DNA from: an uncultured Eubacterium sp.
GTDB lineage: Bacteria; Bacillota; Clostridia; Lachnospirales; Lachnospiraceae
Length of the DNA stretch: 64,000 bases
Direction of reading: 5' to 3'
NCBI GenBank assembly: GCA_910580075.1
Contig: CAJTVR010000002.1
Location: 32,281 to 96,280, forward strand
The notes beneath the pieces are model-generated. The model was not told the origin of the DNA. It searched no databases and worked only from the letters and a program-made list of their open reading frames with translations. The translations under genes were made by a program, and so were the position numbers. This document shows, one piece after another, positions 54,252-61,932 of this stretch (position 1 is the stretch's first letter; the number at the start of each line of letters is the position of its first letter).

Positions 54252-55175
54252 CTATATTTTCACCACAAATCTGCGGGCCCTTCTGTAATTCGGTCTGCCT
54301 TCCACGCCGCTCAGACTGAAACTGACTCCAAAATAACTGTGGTTTTTGTCGATCAGCTGCCAGGAAGGATCGTATACTTTTCCGCCTGCTTCTGCCCAGC
54401 CATGTCCTCCGCTGGATACCGCATAACAGTTTTTGTACCCGGCTGCATTGGCCAGAAATGCAAAAGCTGCTCCATAAGCATAACAGCTGCCATGTTTCTC
54501 CCAAAACATCGCCCGGGCATAATCCTGTTCCCAGTGTCTGGTATGCAAAAATTCAGGAGAGCCGCGGTACTGGTAATGTTTCAGCAGATAGTCAAAACTC
54601 TTTCTTAGTTTTTCCTGTTTTGTCATGGCAGGCTTCGATGCCTTTTCAACAATCTGATTCGCCATTGCCAGTATTTCCAGCTTCGCTCTGCTTTCGTCTG
54701 TCAGTTTTGCCTTTCCGTCTGATGCCAGCGTGATGTCATTAATTTTATCAGATACAATCATAAAACCTTTGCCTGCATTTGCTGTTTTGAAAAAATAATA
54801 TTGATCTTCGTATTTCTGCCAGCCTGTATGCTGGACTCCTTTAGAATCAAAATAATACTTTTTGCCATTGATGGTTTTGATTCCTTTCACCTTCCTGCCG
54901 CCTTCATAGTACAGATATTTCTGATTTCTGCATATCCATCCCTCCTGTGCAGATTTGGTGCTGTATGCCTGTGCATCTTCAGGCTCTTTCGCATTTCCAG
55001 GCTCTTTGATATCTTCGGATGCTTTTACATCTTCCATTTTGCCAGACAGCTGTTCCTGCTGTGCCCAGGTCTTCACACTGCAGCATCCCATACAAATCAG
55101 CACAGCTGCCGTCAGCAGAATACCACGCACGGTTCCTGCTGATATTCTGATCTTCATAAATAAAAACCTTTTCAA
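54252..55175 (-). CDS. Secreted transglutaminase-like protein with cell-wall-binding-type repeats
   Basis: 307 aa. Signal peptide or lipoprotein-like N-terminus (LLTAAVLICMGCC), a charged linker, two glucan/choline-binding-like repeats (GIKTINGKKYYFDSKGVQHT, GWQKYEDQYYFF) and a transglutaminase-like domain: HGSCYAYGAAFAFLANAAGY (Cys), SGGHGWAEAGGKVYDPSW (His, Asp). Probably acts at the cell wall as a protease or cross-linking enzyme. Similar in plan to the next gene upstream. Confidence 0.87.
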   Translation of the reverse strand: MKRFLFMKIRISAGTVRGILLTAAVLICMGCCSVKTWAQQEQLSGKMEDVKASEDIKEPGNAKEPEDAQAYSTKSAQEGWICRNQKYLYYEGGRKVKGIKTINGKKYYFDSKGVQHTGWQKYEDQYYFFKTANAGKGFMIVSDKINDITLASDGKAKLTDESRAKLEILAMANQIVEKASKPAMTKQEKLRKSFDYLLKHYQYRGSPEFLHTRHWEQDYARAMFWEKHGSCYAYGAAFAFLANAAGYKNCYAVSSGGHGWAEAGGKVYDPSWQLIDKNHSYFGVSFSLSGVEGRPNYRRARRFVVKI

Positions 55176-55234
55176 ACTGAAACCCCCTCTTTCATTGCAT
55201 AAGGTCCGTCAGCGGGCTTTCTGCTGAATTCCTG

Positions 55235-55420
55235 CCAGTTTCTGCCAGCTGAATTCTGCTTCATCAGCAGATGCTTTTTGCTGTTGCCGCCTTCAGCACT
55301 TCCGACCTCCCTCTCAGCTTCTGCCAGATGAATCCTGCTTCACCAGCAGATGCTTTTCTCTGTTGCCGCCTTCAGCGCTTCCGCTTTCCCTCTCAGTTTC
55401 TGCCAGATGAACCCTGCAAA
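55235..55420. repeat. Tandem duplication, 79-bp period
   Basis: CTGTTGCCGCCTTCAGC recurs at 55281 and 55360, and TTCTGCCAGMTGAAYYCTGC flanks each unit. The repeat fills most of the 305-bp gap between the two transglutaminase-like genes; no gene is seen there. Confidence 0.75.
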
Positions 55421-55480
55421 ATAACCGGATTTTCTATAGATGCCTTAAGCATCTTTCACTCTCACAGATTTTCACTGCTG

Positions 55481-57361
55481 CTAAATCAGCCTCTTTAACA
55501 CCGGACGCATTCCGTAGCCGTCATAAGACCTGTTATAATATTCACTGAATCCGCGTGCTTCTGCAAACAGCGGATCATATACCCGTCCATTCAATTCTAC
55601 CCATGCGTGCGACGTATCACAGGCTACATACACCTGCGGATAGCCGCATTCGTGAAATAGAAATGCTGCCGCCGATGCTTCTGATACGCAGCATCCCTGA
55701 TGATTGTCAAAAATATCATTTGCAAATGTAACTTCCCATCCAGCCTGTCTGTAAATTGGCTGCAGCCTCCGGTAGCGTTTGTATGGAAACTGGAAAATCC
55801 AGCGGAAGCATTTTTCGATTTTCTGGCTTCTGCTGTCAGATGCATTTGTTACCTGGTCTACAATCGCGCGTGCTTTCATCATAGTCTGGATTTTCTTTAC
55901 ATTTGCGTCTGTCTTTTGCGCCGTTCCGCTGCCTGTAATTTTAATACCGTCAATTCTGGCTGAAGAAGCCATGACTCCTGTCTCTCTGTCAAAATAATAA
56001 TATTCACTGCCGATTTTTTTCCAGCCGCACACAGCTTTACCGTTTTGATCTATGTAATAAGTCTTTTCAAACTCTCTTAGAAACTGCTCTGCCAGCTTCC
56101 TGCTCATAGACCGGAACGGTTTTTTAGATACCGCAAAAATTCCGCCTTTGGAAACTGATATTTTCAGATTCCCTTCTTTGGATACGACTGGCGGATGATA
56201 AAACAACGGCTCAAAATTCCGTTTATTTTTATCATAGCGGTATACATATACTTCTGTGCCGCTTTCCCAGCCTTCTGCCGGAAAAATTACATCCATATCC
56301 AGTTTAGCGCCGCTTCCAAAAGAAAATTTCAAAACTTTTACGCGGCCTGCTGAAATACTATTTTTCTGCAGCGCTTTTTTCATATCAGTCCGAAATGACT
56401 TTAGCAGACTGTCCGTACTGTCTTTTAAATCAGCCAGTTCCAGGCTGCTGCCTGACTGTCTGATACGGCTTGTTTTTACATCTAATTCCAGTTTACCGGA
56501 CACTTTTTTAATACGGTCCGCACTGGCTTTCATATGATAAGACCTGCCTGAGGCATCTTTGATCGTTATTTTAAGATTTTTCCCGCTGTCTGCCAATGCG
56601 CTTACTGCATCTTCTTCCAGCACAGCTCCTGGAAGTGCATCCGTACTGCTGCCTTCGTCTGTGACTGCTGCCAGAATCGTGACAGAATCAGCCTTTTTAT
56701 CTGACACTGCTTTCTTAAGAAGATCTCCCCGAACCTGCAGGCTGACATGTTCTGCTGCGCCCGCTAATACACCGTTTATCCTGAATGCAGCTGTTACGGC
56801 CGTTCCAGATTTTTTGACTGTGCTTTTAGCCGGGATAATCAGTATATTCTTTAAATTCGTGCAGTCTGTAAAAGTATGTTTTCCAATATCAGAAACACTG
56901 TCTGGTATTTCTATTTTCTGCAGTCCGCTGCAGTCTGCAAATGCTGTTTCTCTGATGCCCTTTACGGTATAACTTTTATCCGCACCATAAATTTTTTCTG
57001 GAATAACAATACTTCCTGGCATTTGTTTTTCATAGCCGTTTATGTAACATGTACTATTATCATACAGCTCATAGATCACGCCCTGGCTATCCGTAAAAAC
57101 AGGCTGCATACCGTTTTCAGCGGTTTCGTCTGGCTGTTTCGTCCAGCCGTCTGTGTCTGCGGTGTCCGGCATTTCATATTCCTGCGCATATTCCGGCTGA
57201 CCTGCCTGAATACCTGTGTCTGCGGCGTCTGCCAGCGTAGATTTTTCCTCCGCCTGTGATAATATCTGCGTGTGTAACAGGAAAAGAATAGCAAATCCTA
57301 TTACGGCACTCGTTTTCATAACAGTATAAAAGCCTCTGCCGCATGTTAAAAAATTTTTCAT
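55481..57361 (-). CDS. Secreted leucine-rich (BspA-like) protein with transglutaminase-like domain
   Basis: 626 aa from the ATG at 57361; the frame extends to 57592 without a site. Signal peptide (about 15-38), linker, a short LRR_5/BspA-type block (DKSYTVKGIRETAFADCSG, KIEIPDSVSDIGKHTFTDCT), a beta domain, one wall-binding-like repeat (GWKKIGSEYYYFDRETG) and a C-terminal transglutaminase-like domain: QGCCVSEASAAAFLFHECGY (Cys), ACDTSHAWVELNGRVYDP (His, Asp). Likely surface-exposed. Its fold order parallels the gene downstream, so the two probably arose by duplication. Confidence 0.87.
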   Translation of the reverse strand: MKNFLTCGRGFYTVMKTSAVIGFAILFLLHTQILSQAEEKSTLADAADTGIQAGQPEYAQEYEMPDTADTDGWTKQPDETAENGMQPVFTDSQGVIYELYDNSTCYINGYEKQMPGSIVIPEKIYGADKSYTVKGIRETAFADCSGLQKIEIPDSVSDIGKHTFTDCTNLKNILIIPAKSTVKKSGTAVTAAFRINGVLAGAAEHVSLQVRGDLLKKAVSDKKADSVTILAAVTDEGSSTDALPGAVLEEDAVSALADSGKNLKITIKDASGRSYHMKASADRIKKVSGKLELDVKTSRIRQSGSSLELADLKDSTDSLLKSFRTDMKKALQKNSISAGRVKVLKFSFGSGAKLDMDVIFPAEGWESGTEVYVYRYDKNKRNFEPLFYHPPVVSKEGNLKISVSKGGIFAVSKKPFRSMSRKLAEQFLREFEKTYYIDQNGKAVCGWKKIGSEYYYFDRETGVMASSARIDGIKITGSGTAQKTDANVKKIQTMMKARAIVDQVTNASDSRSQKIEKCFRWIFQFPYKRYRRLQPIYRQAGWEVTFANDIFDNHQGCCVSEASAAAFLFHECGYPQVYVACDTSHAWVELNGRVYDPLFAEARGFSEYYNRSYDGYGMRPVLKRLI

Positions 57362-57481
57362 AACTGCATAATTCCTCCTCACTCCTTCAGATGATTTTGT
57401 CTTTTTTATTATACTAAAAAGGAAAACGGCTATCAATGCTTTCTTTTCTAAATATATCCGCAAGGTATATGTTACCCGGAC

Positions 57482-57537
57482 AAAAGAAGAGGCTGACTCA
57501 CTAAGCAAAATATTTAGTGAGACAGCCCCTTCTTTTG
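57482..57537. terminator. Strong bidirectional terminator (GGCTG...CAGCC family) beside a MITE terminus remnant
   Basis: AAAAGAAGAGGCTG, CTCACTAA, loop, TTAGTGAG, CAGCC, CTTCTTTT. It lies 45 bp after the sortase stop. GTATATGTTACCCGGAC just outside (57464-57480) matches the terminus of the MITE-like family. Confidence 0.8.
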
Positions 57538-57582
57538 CAGTATATGTATTAATCCTGTATTGTCCGTCAAATGCCAGACTCT

Positions 57583-59196
57583 TTATCTGCATTTACGTGC
57601 TACGACTACCAGCCTTCCATTTTCCTGCGAATACTCACAGGTAGACAGCATCAGTATCTGGTCTCCATATTCCATAAAACAGCCTGAATCAAATAACTGG
57701 TTTTCTTTTACAAAATCCAGGCATTTCTGAAATTCCTCCCGGCTGTTATAACTGAAAAACTGATAATACCGGAATCCCTGTTCATTTTCATTTAATATCC
57801 TTGTCTTAAACACTGCCACGGCTTCGTATCTGCCGGTTTCATACACTGTGTCAAAACGGATTTCTCTGTGTGCCTGAAAAAAAGCAGCATCCTCATACAG
57901 ATCCAGCGAGCCAAACATATGTCCGTTTTTCATGTTATGCCCGTAAACAATCGTATTATCGTCCAGCGGCCAGCAGCTGTTCAGAGGGTCTGCAAACAGT
58001 GCCCCTTCCACAGAATCTGAGCCTGTAAAATCATGGTCAAGATAATACTCCTTTTCTTTAAAAGGCTGCATAACCGGCTGATCTATCTGTGTGCCCGGAA
58101 TCTGCAGCCAGCCGAACAGCCCTGGATATTCCTGTGCTATATGCTGATACTGTTTTAAGATCTTCGGGCGTTTTGTGTGTCCTGAACTGCCTGCAGCCTG
58201 GTCTGGCGTTTTGGAATCCTCCTTCTGCTTTTCGCCAGGCGTTTTTTTCAAAGACAAGTCTTGAAGCTGTGTATTCTGATGTCCTGGCACAGATTTGTCT
58301 GCTCTGTCTGTTTCGTATGCCTGCGGATTGTATTCCAAAGCATCCTGCAAATCTGCATTCATGGAGATATCTTCTTTCTGGGAAGCGGATACTTTCATCT
58401 GGTGTGCATTCCAGGTATTCTGGTTTCTGGCAATCTGCCCATACAGCCATGCTGTCATAAAACAAACTGACAGACTGGCAAATATAAAAACAACAGAATT
58501 GTGCATACGGTCTGCAGACGGACCATGGAGTTTTGGATGCATAAATACCGCGGAATTATGCATATGTTTCGAAAACAGACCGTGCTGTTTTAGATACATA
58601 AATACCGCGGAATTATTATGCATCCGCTTCGAAGACACACCGCAGCATTTATGATGAGAATCCTGCATCACCCATGCCGCAAGCCTTTCCAGTTCGTCTT
58701 TATCATCTTTACCGTCTGTACCTGTTCCAGCAGCGCAGGGCTTTTCAGACTCATACGGACAGCTGTTTTTCAAATGAACCGCGCCTGAACAATTCTCTTC
58801 TGACAGACCCAGTTTTTCTTTCAGCGTGAGAACAAACATCAGACCGATTTTCGTTTTAAAATAGTTCTCCTGATGTTCTTCCAGCTTTGGCAGAACACAG
58901 ATCCATTTCTCTTTTCCAAGATGCCCGTATCTGCTTATCAGCTGGATCAGCTGTCCGGTATCACTGAAAAGCTCCGGCCAGTTTTTTACACCGTGTCCGC
59001 CATCTGCTGTATCCGCTATCTGCTCTAAGTATACCAGAAATGCATTTCCCAGTCTGCCAGGCAGCAGCTCCTGCTGTCTGTGGCGAAGACCCCGGCAGCA
59101 GAAACGCAGCTGCCGGCTGTTCATGCGCCAGGCTTTTTCAATGATTTTTTTCATATTTAAAAGAGTATTTTGTTCTGCTGTCCAATCCAGAGCCAT
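57583..59196 (-). CDS. Class B sortase with unusual long N-terminal region
   Basis: 537 aa from the ATG at 59196 (GAGG upstream). Residues 1-230 are a soluble helical region unlike typical sortases, ending in a three-unit MHNSAVFM-type repeat from 57-bp DNA repeats. A membrane helix follows (about 237-255). The extracellular sortase B core has GLFGWLQIPGTQIDQPV, TIVYGHNMKNGHMFGSL (catalytic His), LMLSTCEYS (nucleophile Cys) and GRLVVVARK (Arg). It anchors surface proteins to peptidoglycan. No obvious sorting signal was seen in the complete neighbouring surface proteins. Confidence 0.92.
   Translation of the reverse strand: MALDWTAEQNTLLNMKKIIEKAWRMNSRQLRFCCRGLRHRQQELLPGRLGNAFLVYLEQIADTADGGHGVKNWPELFSDTGQLIQLISRYGHLGKEKWICVLPKLEEHQENYFKTKIGLMFVLTLKEKLGLSEENCSGAVHLKNSCPYESEKPCAAGTGTDGKDDKDELERLAAWVMQDSHHKCCGVSSKRMHNNSAVFMYLKQHGLFSKHMHNSAVFMHPKLHGPSADRMHNSVVFIFASLSVCFMTAWLYGQIARNQNTWNAHQMKVSASQKEDISMNADLQDALEYNPQAYETDRADKSVPGHQNTQLQDLSLKKTPGEKQKEDSKTPDQAAGSSGHTKRPKILKQYQHIAQEYPGLFGWLQIPGTQIDQPVMQPFKEKEYYLDHDFTGSDSVEGALFADPLNSCWPLDDNTIVYGHNMKNGHMFGSLDLYEDAAFFQAHREIRFDTVYETGRYEAVAVFKTRILNENEQGFRYYQFFSYNSREEFQKCLDFVKENQLFDSGCFMEYGDQILMLSTCEYSQENGRLVVVARKCR
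58520..58660. repeat. 57-bp tandem repeat inside the sortase gene
   Basis: CATAAATACCGCGGAATTA recurs at 58540 and 58597, giving the MHN(N)SAVFM units just before the membrane helix. Period is 19 codons, with one extra codon in one unit. Confidence 0.75.
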
Positions 59197-59242
59197 ATTC
59201 TGTCCTCTTTCTCTGATAAGTATGTCAGAAAACAATCTTAAA

Positions 59243-60787
59243 TTACCGTTTTGATAACAGCTGGATTCCCAGCACAGCTAAATTGCCATTAAATTCTGCT
59301 TCTGTCAGCCACCGGTATCCTGTCTGGTATGTTCCTCTATTCGAAGATTTATAAGAGTCCAGAATCAGGTATCTGCCATTTTCATACGAAACCAGTGCCA
59401 TAAGATGACCCGGGACACTAATCACTGCTGTTCCTCCATTTTGCAAGTGTGACCGCGCGCTGCTTACTCTGCTGACACTGCCAGCGTATTTGAAACCATA
59501 TGCAGACCCGTATGCATCCGCATATGCCTTATATAAAGATAACGCTGTTCCCTCACCATTGATCCGGTGGTTATTGCTTACTGACCAGGCTGCCAGCTCT
59601 GAAGGCTGTATGAAATTTCCTGTCATGTGATAAACTGCGTTTACATACGCCAGTATCCCGCAGCCGGCCTGCGATAGATTTGCATTTCTACCGCCTGGTC
59701 CTCTGCCATAAGATACATTTGCCCACCTGCTGTCAGTCTGGCTGAATACCGTTATAGGCCGCTGTGCAGGAGGATTATTCTGTGCCGGTTTTTCATAGTA
59801 TCTGCCATCTACTGTTGTACTCTGCAGCCGGAATTTCTGCGCATCACTCCCGTTTCCTGTCCAGCACCGGACATTGATTCCGCCTACAGCTCTTCCGTCT
59901 TCTACGTCCAGATATAAACCATTACACTTGGAAATAAATGAACAGCGTCCATCCGATGTCTTTATGATCTTCCATTTCTGGTTATCGCCTCCGTGACTTT
60001 CGTACTGCATGATATTCGTGCCGCTGGACTGCCCGTTTCCGGCAACATCCAGTGACCTTCCTGAATGGACTGCTGTAATTGTATAGTAACCGTCCGGCTG
60101 CCTGCGGACCAAAAAGATCTGGTTCTTTAACCCAAGGTTGCGGTATATCTGTATATTTGCACCGTCGTCCATATAGGCACCATATACGTCTAAGACAAAG
60201 TTAAAGTCAAGAGCGCTTTCAATCCGGTAGTATCCGTCCTCAATATTAGCATCCTGAGTACTGTTTGTACTGTATTTTCCAGAAACCCAGCCCATTTTAT
60301 ATCCGCCAGATACCGGATAAATAATCTGTGTTTTATTTCCAGATGTTCCTACGATTATAACATTGTCACTGCTATAAACAGTACCCAGTGACTGGGAAAG
60401 ATTTGATCTGCGGTAAACTGTTTTGCTTACTCCTAAGCGTACTTTATTTGGAGAAAAATTAATGTTAGAAAAAAAACTGCTGCTCTGTGCATATGCAGTA
60501 CGGTAACCTCTCAATACCGGATATTTCACCCTGCAATAGCCATCTGACTGCACTTGCTGAATTACGCACTTATCTGTATAGCCATCAATATACCCAGTAT
60601 ATGTATATCGGCCATTACTTAGATTGTAGGTATTGACACGTCCTGTTGGAATTGTATAACAAGTAACAGGGACCCAGTTTGTCTCAGTCGCTGCCTGAAC
60701 AGGTAAGAAATTCACCATAACGCATGCCATAAACAGCATAATCCCGGTTAAACTAAATAGCATCTGCCTGATTTGTTTTTTTGTCAT
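59243..60787 (-). CDS. Secreted protein with SH3-like, ricin B-lectin and C39-like peptidase domains
   Basis: 514 aa. Signal peptide (about 8-32). Residues about 35-170 contain repeated beta segments resembling bacterial SH3 domains. Residues about 178-330 are a ricin-type lectin with FVLDVYGAYMDDGANIQIY, GRSLDVAGNGQSSGTNIMQY and LYLDVEDGRAVGGINVRCW. Residues about 345-514 resemble a C39-type peptidase: SQAGCGILAYVNAVYHMTG (Cys) and VPGHLMALVSYENGRYLILD (His, Asp). Probably a carbohydrate-targeted cell-wall or surface peptidase. It ends 46 bp before the sortase gene. Confidence 0.88.
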   Translation of the reverse strand: MTKKQIRQMLFSLTGIMLFMACVMVNFLPVQAATETNWVPVTCYTIPTGRVNTYNLSNGRYTYTGYIDGYTDKCVIQQVQSDGYCRVKYPVLRGYRTAYAQSSSFFSNINFSPNKVRLGVSKTVYRRSNLSQSLGTVYSSDNVIIVGTSGNKTQIIYPVSGGYKMGWVSGKYSTNSTQDANIEDGYYRIESALDFNFVLDVYGAYMDDGANIQIYRNLGLKNQIFLVRRQPDGYYTITAVHSGRSLDVAGNGQSSGTNIMQYESHGGDNQKWKIIKTSDGRCSFISKCNGLYLDVEDGRAVGGINVRCWTGNGSDAQKFRLQSTTVDGRYYEKPAQNNPPAQRPITVFSQTDSRWANVSYGRGPGGRNANLSQAGCGILAYVNAVYHMTGNFIQPSELAAWSVSNNHRINGEGTALSLYKAYADAYGSAYGFKYAGSVSRVSSARSHLQNGGTAVISVPGHLMALVSYENGRYLILDSYKSSNRGTYQTGYRWLTEAEFNGNLAVLGIQLLSKR

Positions 60788-60808
60788 AATGTCTTCCTCC
60801 TCATATTA

Positions 60809-61873
60809 CTAATACATTGTCGATGAATCTCCATATTCACTATAATAGATCTTTCCATTCCACTGTTTTACCGTCTTTGCACGGACATAATATACCTTCG
60901 ACTTTTTCAGCCCTGTCAGCTTTATATTCGGACTTTTACTTTTTTTCGTTTTCGTAAGCCCTTTCGTGAATTCACTGGATGTAGAATACTGTAAAATATA
61001 TCCTGTTACACCAGGCTGTTTTTCGATTTCGACAACTGCCTTCGACTGGTTTCTCTTTGTCTGGGCAATCTGGCACGGATTCGGCTTTACATGAATCTTA
61101 AAGTTATAAAAGGCGCTGCTGCCTGCCCATGGGGCGACTTTCAAATAATAATCTCCCTTTTCCAAAGAACATGTATCGACAGAATGGGCATATCCTTTAT
61201 TTGAATCATAACCAGCACGAAATCTGTTCAATCTACGGCCTTCCAAATCCAGAATACTAAATTCCATTATTTGTCCATAGCTATAATGCGACATGCTGAT
61301 CTGTCCAGAAAACGGCATATGGAACATATAAAAATCCTGTCCGTCATCCAGTCCAATCTGCCCTGTATATTTCGATTCTGCTTTGATACTAACCGCCTGG
61401 CTCAGTATATCATTGGGATGCGTCTGCGATTCCGGAAAACTTTCATTTGCAGAATCAAACTGCAGTGCAAATGAATAAGCCCCTTCACTTCCGGTAATAC
61501 GCATATAATAAGTCCCTGCCAATAAATACCACTCTTCTTTGCGATAAAGACAGCCACGGTTTGAATCATGATAAATATCTTTTCCATCCAGTCTTTCATA
61601 TTCATGATTCAGCAGCTGCAAATGTCCATTGGACGTGTTCATCGATACTGTATATGTCACCTTTCCCGATTCTCCCAAAACAAACTTATAATAATCGACG
61701 CATTCATCCTCCAGCCGGCCGCTGTAGGAATGATCCACATGAACAGGAACTGCATCATAAACTGTCTGTTCCTGCGCAGAAACACTGACTGCCAATAAGC
61801 CGTTCATCAGAAAGACCGTGCAGAAACACACCGCCTTTACCCAGTTATTTTTCAAAAACTGCTTCACTCCCAT
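60809..61873 (-). CDS. Secreted protein with pre-peptidase C-terminal-like domains and a fibronectin-III-like tail
   Basis: About 354 aa. The start is the ATG at 61873 or the GTG at 61867, the latter better spaced from GGGAGG. Signal peptide ends SVSAQ. Two pre-peptidase-type beta domains (about 40-145 and 155-265), each with YSFALQ- or FYNFKI-like ends and DSNRG or DSNKG turns. The C-terminal 90 residues (VTGYILQYSTSSEFTKGL, LKKSKVYYVRAKTVKQWNGK) are fibronectin III-like. No catalytic domain. It may be an accessory binding protein of the neighbouring enzymes. Confidence 0.82.
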   Translation of the reverse strand: MGVKQFLKNNWVKAVCFCTVFLMNGLLAVSVSAQEQTVYDAVPVHVDHSYSGRLEDECVDYYKFVLGESGKVTYTVSMNTSNGHLQLLNHEYERLDGKDIYHDSNRGCLYRKEEWYLLAGTYYMRITGSEGAYSFALQFDSANESFPESQTHPNDILSQAVSIKAESKYTGQIGLDDGQDFYMFHMPFSGQISMSHYSYGQIMEFSILDLEGRRLNRFRAGYDSNKGYAHSVDTCSLEKGDYYLKVAPWAGSSAFYNFKIHVKPNPCQIAQTKRNQSKAVVEIEKQPGVTGYILQYSTSSEFTKGLTKTKKSKSPNIKLTGLKKSKVYYVRAKTVKQWNGKIYYSEYGDSSTMY

Positions 61874-61932
61874 TTCCTCCCATCTCACATTTTGACTAAA
61901 AACAAACGCAATCGCATTTTCACTGACCTCTG

